A stretch of 20,767 nt of DNA from CAZADA01 sp964483775 (lineage in GTDB: Bacteria; Pseudomonadota; Alphaproteobacteria; Caulobacterales; Maricaulaceae), in contig CAZADA010000047.1 in assembly GCA_964483775.1 (NCBI GenBank), positions 1 through 20,767 on the forward strand, given 5' to 3'. The position numbers and the translations under genes were made by a program. Below, one piece after another: positions 6,543-14,203 of the stretch. A model generated the notes under the pieces. It worked only from the letters and a program-made list of their open reading frames with translations, was not told the DNA's origin and did no database searches. The stretch's first letter is position 1, and each line of letters starts with the position of its first letter.

Positions 6543-7583
6543 ACGCTAACGCCGCTCCGTTTGGTTTTCGCCAGCGCTTTAGCGCTGACCGCCGCCGTCG
6601 GCGGCGCAGGGAACATCGCGGGCCCGTCGACCGCGTCTCTGGAGAAACCCCTGTGCCCCCTTGCGCCGCAACCGTGTTCACAAGCCCTTGCTGATGCCGA
6701 GGCGGCGCTTCTGTCCGCCCGCCTGAAGGGCCAAGACAGCCAAGATCTCCGCGCAGCCGAAGAACGCGTGCGCGCCGCCGCCCAAGCATGCCGAATTGAT
6801 CAACAATACGCCGATGCCCAAAAACTCACGCGCCAAGCCAGCGTTTTGGCGGCCGCGCGCGCCGCGCTCGGCGATCGCACGGTGGTCGCCACGACGTCCC
6901 GCCTCTCCTGCCGCCGGCCGTACGCAGGCGGCGAAGACCAAACCGCCGGCGCGCTGTTCGTGACGTTCGCGGATACCGCGCGGCTGGCCGGCAGCCCCCA
7001 TGCGCGCGCCACTTGCCCGGCGGTGATGGCGAACTTGCCTGTTGACGGCGCCGCCGCGGAACAACTCAGCACCCAAACACAGCTGCAGGCCTGTGCGTGG
7101 TTGACCCAAGCCGGTCGCGCTCGCACCGGCGAGGCGGCGCGCGCGCTGGCCGATGCGCAACGCGCCGACGCCCAATTTGCTATGGCTGGCGGGTTGAACG
7201 CCTTAAACGCAGCGCGCCAATCGTGTCCTGCGCGCGTGCACCACGAAATCGATCACATGCGCAGAACCCTCGGCGGCGCGCTGGAAGCGCTGCAGGCCCC
7301 CAAATCACCCCATGGCGACACCGCTGATTATGCGAGCCTGTCAACCGAACTTGGAAGCCTCACCAGTCTTGATCAGAATGGACGCTTTCCGGGCTTGGCG
7401 AGCGCCCATGCCCAAGCCCTCAGCTTTGGCCGCCACGTCGCCGCCTGTGAGGCTGGGAGCGCCCCCGTGCTCCGCCAAGCGCCGCCAGCCGCGCTCGATA
7501 TCCATCTGCGCACGACAAACACCCAGCTGCCCCAGGTTGCGGTGGCGACGGTTGGCGAACGACCTCACTCGCTGCGTGATTGA
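6540..7583 (+). CDS. Unrecognised secreted, alanine-rich, eight-cysteine protein
   Basis: I do not recognise this 347-residue protein. It starts MTLTPLR followed by a hydrophobic stretch LVFASALALTAAV at 8-20, which fits a Sec signal peptide and predicts a periplasmic or exported product. There is no lipobox cysteine right after it. The mature part has eight cysteines (CPLAPQPC near 39-46, then ACRID, SCRRPY, TCPAV, ACAWL, SCPAR, ACEAG), an even number compatible with four disulfides. Much of it is alanine-rich with heptad-like amphipathic helices (around 48-110 and 180-230). The C-terminal end is low in recognisable structure. The start is a TTG supported by GAGGAG; an ATG at 6468 would add 24 residues. 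It ends 11 bases from the convergent acyl-CoA ligase gene. Confidence 0.7.
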   Translation: MTLTPLRLVFASALALTAAVGGAGNIAGPSTASLEKPLCPLAPQPCSQALADAEAALLSARLKGQDSQDLRAAEERVRAAAQACRIDQQYADAQKLTRQASVLAAARAALGDRTVVATTSRLSCRRPYAGGEDQTAGALFVTFADTARLAGSPHARATCPAVMANLPVDGAAAEQLSTQTQLQACAWLTQAGRARTGEAARALADAQRADAQFAMAGGLNALNAARQSCPARVHHEIDHMRRTLGGALEALQAPKSPHGDTADYASLSTELGSLTSLDQNGRFPGLASAHAQALSFGRHVAACEAGSAPVLRQAPPAALDIHLRTTNTQLPQVAVATVGERPHSLRD

Positions 7584-7594
7584 ACACGCCCGGC

Positions 7595-9244
7595 TCAGTC
7601 GGCTGGCTCGGCCTGCGGTTCGGGAAGCTGGTGATCTTTGAACAGCTCGCGGATGGCTTTCTTGTCGAGTTTACCAATGGGCGTGATGGGAAATTCGTCG
7701 ACAAACCGAACGTCATCGGGCACCCACCACCGCGCGACCTTATCGCTAAAATAGTCTAGCAGTTCGTCAGGCGCCGCCGACTGTCCGTCCTTGAGCTGCA
7801 CCACCAATAAGGGGCGCTCACCCCATTTGGGATGGGGCAAGCCAATCACAGCGGCCTGTTCGACTTTGGGGTGGCCAATCGCCAAGTTCTCCAGATCAAT
7901 GGACGAAATCCACTCGCCTCCCGACTTCACCAGGTCTTTGTTGCGATCCACGATGTTCATGAAGCCGTACCGATCGATCGTGGCGACATCACCGGTGTCA
8001 AACCACCCCTCATCGTCGGTCAGATCGCCCCCCTCGCCCTTATAGTACCCGTTGGCGACGGCGGCCCCGCGCGCCAACAAGGAGCCAAAACTCTCGCCAT
8101 CGCGCGGCAGTTCACGCCCCTCATCGTCCACCACCTTCAGTTCGACCGTGAACGGCGCGCGGCCCTGCTTGAGCCGGTAGAGGATTTTCTCTTCGTCCGT
8201 CAGCGCTTCCATTTCCGGGCGCAAACGCGCAAGCGTGCCCATGGGACTCATTTCCGTCATCCCCCAGGCATGCAGAACGTCCACGCCAAACTCGCTTTCG
8301 AACCGTTCCATCATCATGCGTGGTACGGCGGCGCCGCCAATCACCACCCGTTCGAGATCGGGCACGCCCACATCGGTTTCGTTCATGTGGTGCAACAGTG
8401 AGTACCACAGAGTGGGGACCGCCGCGGCGATGGTGATGCGCTCCTTGGTCAGCAAACGCCAAAGCCCCTCGCCTGTGATAGCAGGTCCAGGCAACACAAG
8501 TTTTGACCCCGCCATTGGCGCGGTTAAAGGCAAGCTCCAACCATTGACGTGGAACATGGGCACGACAGGCATCACCACATCGCGCGAAGACACTGAAAGA
8601 CCGTCCGGCGTCATGACCGCCATCGAATGCAGCACCGTCGACCGGTGCGAATACAAAACACCCTTGGGCTGTCCGGTGGTTCCTGAGGTGTAGCACAGCC
8701 CCGCGGCCGTCCGCTCATCAAAGCCGCCCCACGCAAAATCGGGATCGCCAGCCTCCACAAGGCTCTCATACTCAACCGCATTGGGCAGGATGGTGTCGGG
8801 CATGTTGGCGTCATCGGTCAGCACAACGTAATGACCCACAGACGGCAGCTTATCGCCAATCCGCTCCATCAAGGGCATGAAGCTGGAATCCACGAACACC
8901 AGCGCATCCTCAGCGTGGTTCATGATGTAGACGATCTGCTCAGGATGAAGGCGCGGGTTCACCGTGTGGTAGATCGCCCCAAGCCCCGCCAGCGCATACC
9001 AGCTTTCCATGTGCCGCGATGTGTTCCAGGCGATCATCGCCACGCGGTCGCCCATCTTCAGCCCGTATTCGCGCTTGAGGCTGGAGGCCAAACACCGCGC
9101 GCGCCGTTCGACCTGCGCGTAGGTTGTCCGCGTCACAGGCCCTTCAACGCTTTGGCTGACGACTTCCTGATCACCGAAGTTGAGGCTGGCGTGCCCGATA
9201 ATCTTATCGATCGTCAATTGCCAGTCCTGCATCAGGCCAAACAT
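7595..9244 (-). CDS. Acyl-CoA synthetase (fatty-acyl AMP-forming ligase, AlkK/FadD-like)
   Basis: This 549-residue member of the ANL superfamily activates a carboxylic acid as acyl-AMP and then acyl-CoA. It has the A3 P-loop YTSGTTGQPKG at 185-195, the A5-type block HAWGMTEMSPMG, the A7 block GWFDTGDVATID, the hinge block SGGEWISSIDLEN, and the A10 lysine of PIGKLDKK near 525. The N terminus (MFGLMQDWQLTIDKII) and NPRLHPEQI block resemble medium/long-chain fatty-acid ligases of the AlkK group. The related DmdB methylmercaptopropionate ligases share these features, so chain length is uncertain. The ATG at 9244 has GGGAGG eight bases upstream and is preferred over an extension to 9316. It lies downstream of pdxH on the same strand, 124 bases away and separated by an inverted repeat. 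Confidence 0.9.
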   Translation of the reverse strand: MFGLMQDWQLTIDKIIGHASLNFGDQEVVSQSVEGPVTRTTYAQVERRARCLASSLKREYGLKMGDRVAMIAWNTSRHMESWYALAGLGAIYHTVNPRLHPEQIVYIMNHAEDALVFVDSSFMPLMERIGDKLPSVGHYVVLTDDANMPDTILPNAVEYESLVEAGDPDFAWGGFDERTAAGLCYTSGTTGQPKGVLYSHRSTVLHSMAVMTPDGLSVSSRDVVMPVVPMFHVNGWSLPLTAPMAGSKLVLPGPAITGEGLWRLLTKERITIAAAVPTLWYSLLHHMNETDVGVPDLERVVIGGAAVPRMMMERFESEFGVDVLHAWGMTEMSPMGTLARLRPEMEALTDEEKILYRLKQGRAPFTVELKVVDDEGRELPRDGESFGSLLARGAAVANGYYKGEGGDLTDDEGWFDTGDVATIDRYGFMNIVDRNKDLVKSGGEWISSIDLENLAIGHPKVEQAAVIGLPHPKWGERPLLVVQLKDGQSAAPDELLDYFSDKVARWWVPDDVRFVDEFPITPIGKLDKKAIRELFKDHQLPEPQAEPAD

Positions 9245-9294
9245 GCTGCGACCTCCCGCCCTCTGCGAATATCTTCCCCTAATGCGCGAGTGTA

Positions 9295-9337
9295 ACCGCC
9301 CACCAGGTGTTGTCACCCTGAACGTGTTGTGGGCGGT
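9295..9337. repeat. Inverted repeat between pdxH and the acyl-CoA ligase gene
   Basis: ACCGCCCAC at 9295-9303 and GTGGGCGGT at 9329-9337 are perfect nine-base arms around a 25-base loop. The loop itself can form a short CAGG/CCTG stem. On the minus strand it follows the pdxH stop by about 30 bases, with only GGCGGTTAC after it, so it may be a weak terminator or a control element in the ligase leader. Confidence 0.45.
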
Positions 9338-9368
9338 AAAGCGGCGTTTATGGGGCGGTCAGCCTCAC

Positions 9369-10037
9369 CTATGGATAAAGGCGCTGGCTGACCCAGTTCG
9401 CCCGGTCGACCGATCGCGTAAACTGCACCCGGTCGTGCAACCGAAAGGCGCGTTCGCGCCAAAACTCGATGCTGGTGGGGAACAGCCGATAGCCCGACCA
9501 ATGTGGCGGACGCGGGGTTGCGCCAAGCGCATACTTGGCGCCATAGGCTGCGATCTTCTTTTCCAACGCAAACCGCCCCTCCAAAGGCCGCGATTGGTCC
9601 GAAGCCCACGCGCCGATTTGGCTGTCTTTGGCGCGGGTGGCGAAATACGCATCCGCCTCCTCAGCGCGAACGGGCGTCACCTCTCCGCGCACGCGCACCT
9701 GGCGCACAAGTGAACGCCAATAAAAGCACAACGCCGCCTTGGGGCTGCCGGCAAGCTGTAGGCCTTTGGCGCTTTGGGTGTTGGTGTAGAACACAAACCC
9801 ATCCGCGCCGAAATCCTTGAGCAAAACCGTGCGCACATCCGGCATGCCGTCACCGTCCACCGTCGCCAGCGCCATGGCGTGCGGATCACGCGGCTCGTTG
9901 GCTTTGGCGAGCGCAAACCAATCGGCGAACAAGGCGATCGGCTCATCCTGGGTGAACGCCTCGGTATCCAGATCCGCCTCAGCGCGGCGATGGTCGTCGT
10001 CACTGGGACTCGGCGGGATGGCAGGTTCTCGCGTCAT
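9369..10037 (-). CDS. pdxH: Pyridoxamine/pyridoxine 5'-phosphate oxidase
   Basis: PdxH is an FMN-dependent oxidase that converts pyridoxamine or pyridoxine phosphate to pyridoxal phosphate, the cofactor used among others by the CysK encoded in this window. The 222-residue protein follows the family pattern: an N-terminal acidic arm, ADWFALAKANEPRDPHAMALATVD, RTVLLKDFGADGFVFYTNTQSAKG (FMN phosphate contacts), the CFYWRSLVRQVRVRG strand pair, the SQIGAWASDQS loop, and the terminal WSGYRLFPTSIEFW...RLYP. The terminal RLYP ending is diagnostic. The ATG at 10037 follows AAGGAG by seven bases, and an extension to 10085 is unlikely. It is divergent from aroC, with 78 bases between the starts. Confidence 0.95.
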   Translation of the reverse strand: MTREPAIPPSPSDDDHRRAEADLDTEAFTQDEPIALFADWFALAKANEPRDPHAMALATVDGDGMPDVRTVLLKDFGADGFVFYTNTQSAKGLQLAGSPKAALCFYWRSLVRQVRVRGEVTPVRAEEADAYFATRAKDSQIGAWASDQSRPLEGRFALEKKIAAYGAKYALGATPRPPHWSGYRLFPTSIEFWRERAFRLHDRVQFTRSVDRANWVSQRLYP

Positions 10038-10115
10038 CAAAGGCTCCTTCGCACACAGGATCGACATCAGCGCGCCGATCGACACCGGGGGCGGCGCGCA
10101 CTAGCGTGCCAGCGC

Positions 10116-11216
10116 ATGAGCAATACCTATGGCCGCCTGTTTCGTGTGACCAGTTGGGGGGAAAGTCACGGCCCCGCGATCGGCTGCGTGGTCGATGGTT
10201 GCCCGCCCGGCATTCCCTTGAACGAGGCGGACATCCAGCCGTGGCTAGACCGCCGCCGCCCTGGCGCCAATCGCTTTGTCACCCAACGCCGCGAACCCGA
10301 CGCCGTGACGATCCTGTCCGGCACCTTTGTCGATGACCGCATCCACGCGCAACTCGGCGGACCTGTGACGACCGGGACGCCGATCAGCCTGGTGATCGAA
10401 AACATCGACCAACGCTCGAAAGACTATACCGACATCCGCGATGTCTATCGCCCCGGCCACGCCGACTACACCTACGATCAAAAGTATGGCGTGCGCGATT
10501 ATCGCGGCGGCGGGCGCTCATCGGCCAGGGAAACAGCAACCCGCGTGGCCGCCGGCGCCATTGCGCGCAAGATCCTCGGCGAGGCCGTCGCCATCCGCGC
10601 AAGCCTTGTGCAAATCGGCGACGACGCAATCGACCGCGACCATTGGGATTGGGAGGAAACCGAACGCAACCCATTTTGGTGCCCCGATCCCAACGCCGCT
10701 GCGCGTTGGGAAGCGCTGGTCGACGGCGCCCGCAAATCCGGATCCTCCTTGGGTGCGATCGTCGAGGTCGAAGCCACCGGCGTCCCCCCCGGCTGGGGCG
10801 AGCCGGTTTATGGCAAGCTGGACTCCGACATCGCCGCCGCGCTGATATCGATCAACGCGGTGAAGGGGGTGGAGATCGGGTCGGGCTTTGCGCTCGCCGC
10901 GATGGATGGTCGCGAAGCGGGCGATGCAATGCGCATGGGACCAAACGCCGAGCCGATGTTTGAGACCAACCATGCCGGCGGCGTGCTCGGCGGCATTTCC
11001 ACCGGCCAGCCGGTCGTGGCGCGATTTGTGATCAAGCCCACGTCCTCCATCACCAGTCCGCGTCCAACCGTGACCCGCGACGGTCGACAGGTCGACGCCG
11101 TCACCAGGGGCCGCCACGACCCGTGCGTCGGCATCCGCGCCGCTCCTGTGGCCGAAGCGATGCTGGCCTGCGTGCTCGCCGATCACAAACTCGCCCACCG
11201 CGCCCAGTGCGGCTGA
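10116..11216 (+). CDS. aroC: Chorismate synthase
   Basis: AroC performs the last shikimate-pathway step, an FMNH2-dependent 1,4-elimination of phosphate from EPSP to give chorismate, precursor of aromatic amino acids, folate and ubiquinone. The 366-residue length is normal. It begins MSNTYGRLFRVTSWGESHGPAIG, carries the signature RPGHADYTYDQKYG followed by RDYRGGGRSSARETATRVAAGA, and ends with the block RHDPCVGIRAAPVAEAMLA. These cover the family hallmarks, including the conserved histidines of GESHG and RPGHAD. The ATG at 10116 is set by the invariant N terminus, since no clear ribosome site precedes it. The seven-base gap to the next gene suggests co-transcription. Confidence 0.97.
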   Translation: MSNTYGRLFRVTSWGESHGPAIGCVVDGCPPGIPLNEADIQPWLDRRRPGANRFVTQRREPDAVTILSGTFVDDRIHAQLGGPVTTGTPISLVIENIDQRSKDYTDIRDVYRPGHADYTYDQKYGVRDYRGGGRSSARETATRVAAGAIARKILGEAVAIRASLVQIGDDAIDRDHWDWEETERNPFWCPDPNAAARWEALVDGARKSGSSLGAIVEVEATGVPPGWGEPVYGKLDSDIAAALISINAVKGVEIGSGFALAAMDGREAGDAMRMGPNAEPMFETNHAGGVLGGISTGQPVVARFVIKPTSSITSPRPTVTRDGRQVDAVTRGRHDPCVGIRAAPVAEAMLACVLADHKLAHRAQCG

Positions 11217-11223
11217 GGACGTC

Positions 11224-11751
11224 GTGATCGTCGCCCTCGACGCCGCCTATCTCGGCGAGGTCGGTTGCGCCGCCGCCATCGTCTTCACCGACTGGACCGA
11301 TCCGCACGCCAGCGCGATCCACACCGCCTGCCTGTCCCCGATCGCCACATATGAAGCCGGCGCCTTCTACAAGCGCGAATTGCCGGTGCTGCAGGCCGTG
11401 CTCAAACGCCTCGCCAAGCCGCCCGACACGGTGGTGATCGACGGCTATGTTTGGCTCGACAGCGGCCAAGCCGGCCTTGGCGCGCATTTGCACCAAGCGC
11501 TCGACACGGCCACAGCCGTGATCGGCGTGGCCAAATCGCCGTTTCGTAATGACACCTGGTCAACACGGGTTACGCGCGGCGTGAGCGACAACCCGCTCTT
11601 CATCACCGCAGCGGGTATCGACCAGGACCAAGCTGCCGCGGCCATCAGCAGCATGGCCGGCGCTCACCGCATCCCAACCTTGCTGAAACTCGCTGACCAG
11701 ACCGCGCGCCAAGCCGCCAAGCAAGCAGCCCCCGCCCCGCGGCGCGATTAA
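11224..11751 (+). CDS. Endonuclease V family protein (divergent, short)
   Basis: Endonuclease V cleaves near deaminated bases such as inosine or hypoxanthine in DNA or RNA. The 175-residue protein lines up with the catalytic core: DAAY with D6, the wedge-region TYEAGAFYKRELP with Y43 and E52, VVIDGYVWL with D73, and GVAKS with K104. These correspond to E. coli D43, Y80-type aromatic, E89, D110 and K139. It lacks the HPRR loop that follows the third acidic residue in classical enzymes, having WLDSGQAG there, and it is about 45 residues shorter than E. coli Nfi. A subgroup with DGYVWL exists in my recollection of the family, so this looks like a lineage rather than decay. It has a GTG start with GAGGAC upstream, seven bases after aroC. 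Nuclease activity is inferred only. Confidence 0.75.
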   Translation: MIVALDAAYLGEVGCAAAIVFTDWTDPHASAIHTACLSPIATYEAGAFYKRELPVLQAVLKRLAKPPDTVVIDGYVWLDSGQAGLGAHLHQALDTATAVIGVAKSPFRNDTWSTRVTRGVSDNPLFITAAGIDQDQAAAAISSMAGAHRIPTLLKLADQTARQAAKQAAPAPRRD

Positions 11752-11770
11752 CCGTCGGCCTCGCGATCAC

Positions 11771-12883
11771 TCACTCTGGCTTTCGCCACGCGATGACCTT
11801 GGTCAAAAACGCATGGGTCTGCGTCTGCTTGATCAGGCCGGCATCGGTAAAGCGCTTGTCCAGATCGTCACGCGTGTAGTGCGCGTAATAGGGCTCGTGA
11901 AACTGATCAGGAAACGCCTCAAGCAACCCATCAAGACGCGGACTGTCGCCAGCCTGCAGGCTGTCGGCGAACACGACCAACCCGCCAGGCTTGGTGATCC
12001 GCGCCATTTCCCGCGCCACAATAGGGCGCACGCGCGGCGGCAATTCATGGAACAAGTAGATCGACACCGTAACGTCAAACGCCCCATCGCCGAACGGCAA
12101 CGCCTCAGCATTGGCTTGCACGGCGCGCGCCGTACGCCAAGGCGCGAGCCGTTCGTTGGCCTCAGCGACATAGGCGGGCGACAGATCAACGCCCGTCGCA
12201 TGGATCCGCGGCAATGCATCCAACGTCTGCTGCAAGAAGCGCCCCGTGCCGCACGCCACATCGACCAACGATACGCTGCGTTGGTCGCGCCCTCGCACCT
12301 CCCGGGCAATCTGAGCCAGCGCGGCGCGCCGCATGGCGTCCGCTGCGCCTTGGAACAACACCTCGACCTGAGTGTCATACAAGCGCGCCGACTCACGGGT
12401 GAGCCAACCATCGGTTTGGTAGTGAAAGTTCTGAAGATAATAGGTGGGATAAACGCCCCGCAGACCCCGTTCGTCCGCCAGATCGCGCGCATCGGTATTG
12501 GTTTTCGCCAAACGGCGGCGCGCCACATCGGGAGCATCAGCCAGCACCTGCCGACCGTCCGCGATCGCTTTGCGCAAGTGACGGGGATCCATGTCGCGCG
12601 GCGCAGGATAAAGCCCCGCTTCAATGTTGCGCAGATCCTGGACAAACAACGACCGCACAGCCTCGCGCACGTCCGCCGGCTTGGTGCGCGGCGTCCCCGC
12701 AGGCGGCGGCGCGGCGCCGGGTTCGCTGGCCGGACCACTGATCGTGCGCACGGCCGCCGACTGCGCCACGTACCAGGCGACCCGTACGCTTTGGGCCAAG
12801 TTATAGCGCGCTCGACGCACGCGAACCGGCCAAGGGCGGCGGCCGTGACGCCCCGCCCTGAGGTCTGATGCTGTCTCACTCAT
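11771..12883 (-). CDS. Class I SAM-dependent methyltransferase, substrate unknown
   Basis: The 370-residue protein has a C-terminal Rossmann methyltransferase domain of the UbiE/Methyltransf_11 kind: VDVACGTGRFLQQT at 207-220 (motif I), TGVDLSPAYVAEANERL, LPFGDGAFDVTVSIYLFHELPP, and MARITKPGGLVVFADSLQ. About 200 residues precede it. They are basic at the start, then proline/alanine-rich (50-70), then a helical region containing VYPTYYLQNFHYQTDGWLTRESARLYD, which may shape the acceptor site. The FHYQTDGWL stretch suggests a small-molecule or lipid enzyme rather than an RNA one, but this is inference. The ATG overlaps the TGA of the upstream RNA methyltransferase gene (ATGA), so translation is probably coupled. 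It ends 19 bases from the convergent endonuclease V-like gene. Confidence 0.85.
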   Translation of the reverse strand: MSETASDLRAGRHGRRPWPVRVRRARYNLAQSVRVAWYVAQSAAVRTISGPASEPGAAPPPAGTPRTKPADVREAVRSLFVQDLRNIEAGLYPAPRDMDPRHLRKAIADGRQVLADAPDVARRRLAKTNTDARDLADERGLRGVYPTYYLQNFHYQTDGWLTRESARLYDTQVEVLFQGAADAMRRAALAQIAREVRGRDQRSVSLVDVACGTGRFLQQTLDALPRIHATGVDLSPAYVAEANERLAPWRTARAVQANAEALPFGDGAFDVTVSIYLFHELPPRVRPIVAREMARITKPGGLVVFADSLQAGDSPRLDGLLEAFPDQFHEPYYAHYTRDDLDKRFTDAGLIKQTQTHAFLTKVIAWRKPE

Positions 12884-14112
12884 CGCGTGAACACTCCCAC
12901 CAACTCCACATGCGCACTATAGAGGAATTGGTCCACCGGCGTGACCGCGTCCAGAGCAAAACCGGCCTCAACCAGCGTGCGCGCGTCGCGTGCAAAGGTC
13001 GCAGGGTTGCACGACACCGCAATGACCCGGCTCACGCGGGACTTGGCGATGGCCTGCACCTGATGCGCCGCGCCGGCCCTGGGGGGATCAAACACAACAC
13101 AATCGGCCCAGTTGACTTCGCGATAACCAAGCGGATTGCGCGATAAATCACGCACAAACGCTGTGACCGGCTTAAGGCCCGGCGATCGCTTGACCGCATC
13201 GCGCAGCGCCGCGATGGCGGGGCCGTCACCGTCAGCAGCCCGCACCTCGGCGCGACGCGCCAAGCGCAAGGCGAACGCCCCCCATCCGGAAAACAGGTCA
13301 AGCACGCGCTCAGCCCCCGCACAGGCGTTGACCACCAACTCAGCGAGCACGGTCTCTCCGGCGTACGTGGCTTGGAGGAAGGCGCCGGGCGGCGGCGACA
13401 CCTCCACGGACCCCACACTCAGCCGCGCCGGTCGACGGCTGACCGCCACATCACCCTTGAGCGACACGCGCGCCCAGTCCTCAGCTTCGGCCAAAACGGC
13501 GATGGCGCTCACCGCCTCAGCGTCGATGCGCCCGCCACGGGCATCCACGTCCAGGCCCGTGTCCAGTCGATTGACCTGCACATCAACGCGCCCGGCCTTG
13601 GGCAACAACAGTTCCGCCAAGCGCCGCAGACCCTCCCTCGCGCCCTCAAGCTCAGGGCACAACACCGGGCACATGGCCAAGTCCACAATGCGCGATTGGC
13701 CGCGCTCGGCAAATCCGAAGACAAAACCCACCGCCTTGGCCCGCACGCCATGAAAGCTGGCGCGCCGGCGCCCATCTCCACACGCATCAACGCACGGCGC
13801 AATGTGCGCTTCAACGCCCACCCGAGCCAGCGCATCCCCAATCCGCTCGCGCTTCCACACACGATAAGCCTCGACGTCCCAATGCTGCAGGGCGCATCCG
13901 CCGCAAACGCCAAAGTGTGAGCACACCGGCTCACGCCGATCAGGGCTTTGCCGCAGCCATTCCAGGACGTGCGCGCGCTCCTCGCTCACATCGGCCCGCA
14001 CGTGTTCCCCGGGCAAGGTCAAGGGCGCATAGACCGGCCCATCAGGCCCTTCGCTCACACCATCGCCGCGCGCCCCAACGCTCATAATTTTCAACACGCG
14101 GTTGTCCGCCAT
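12880..14112 (-). CDS. TrmA/RlmD-family RNA (uracil-C5)-methyltransferase with Fe-S cluster
   Basis: The family makes 5-methyluridine in 23S rRNA or tRNA. The 410-residue protein has an N-terminal TRAM-like segment, cluster cysteines C64, C70 and C73 (CSHFGVCGGC) with the fourth in MCPVLC at C148, the SAM site DLFSGWGAFALRLA, the DPPRAGA block, the nucleophilic cysteine C368 in VSCNPATF, and the general base E403 in AHVELVG. An intact cluster and nucleophile indicate an active enzyme. Whether it modifies U1939 (RlmD), U747 (RlmC) or another site cannot be told. Alphaproteobacterial members of this type are often encoded beside tlyA, as here apart from one intervening gene. The ATG at 14112 has a weak GAGAG upstream. 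It is divergent from the glycine-zipper gene. Confidence 0.92.
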   Translation of the reverse strand: MADNRVLKIMSVGARGDGVSEGPDGPVYAPLTLPGEHVRADVSEERAHVLEWLRQSPDRREPVCSHFGVCGGCALQHWDVEAYRVWKRERIGDALARVGVEAHIAPCVDACGDGRRRASFHGVRAKAVGFVFGFAERGQSRIVDLAMCPVLCPELEGAREGLRRLAELLLPKAGRVDVQVNRLDTGLDVDARGGRIDAEAVSAIAVLAEAEDWARVSLKGDVAVSRRPARLSVGSVEVSPPPGAFLQATYAGETVLAELVVNACAGAERVLDLFSGWGAFALRLARRAEVRAADGDGPAIAALRDAVKRSPGLKPVTAFVRDLSRNPLGYREVNWADCVVFDPPRAGAAHQVQAIAKSRVSRVIAVSCNPATFARDARTLVEAGFALDAVTPVDQFLYSAHVELVGVFTR

Positions 14113-14203
14113 GGTAAGCTCTCACGATGGAATCTGCGCTGCAGCTTCAGCGTCGGTTCAGACTGGTGTCGACACACTTAGCGTGAAGGCAAAGGAATCC
14201 GCC

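Noticed and set aside
11813..12868. 351-codon open frames on both strands
   Set aside because: The minus-strand frame in the methyltransferase register has the SAM motifs; the others are arginine-rich shadows.
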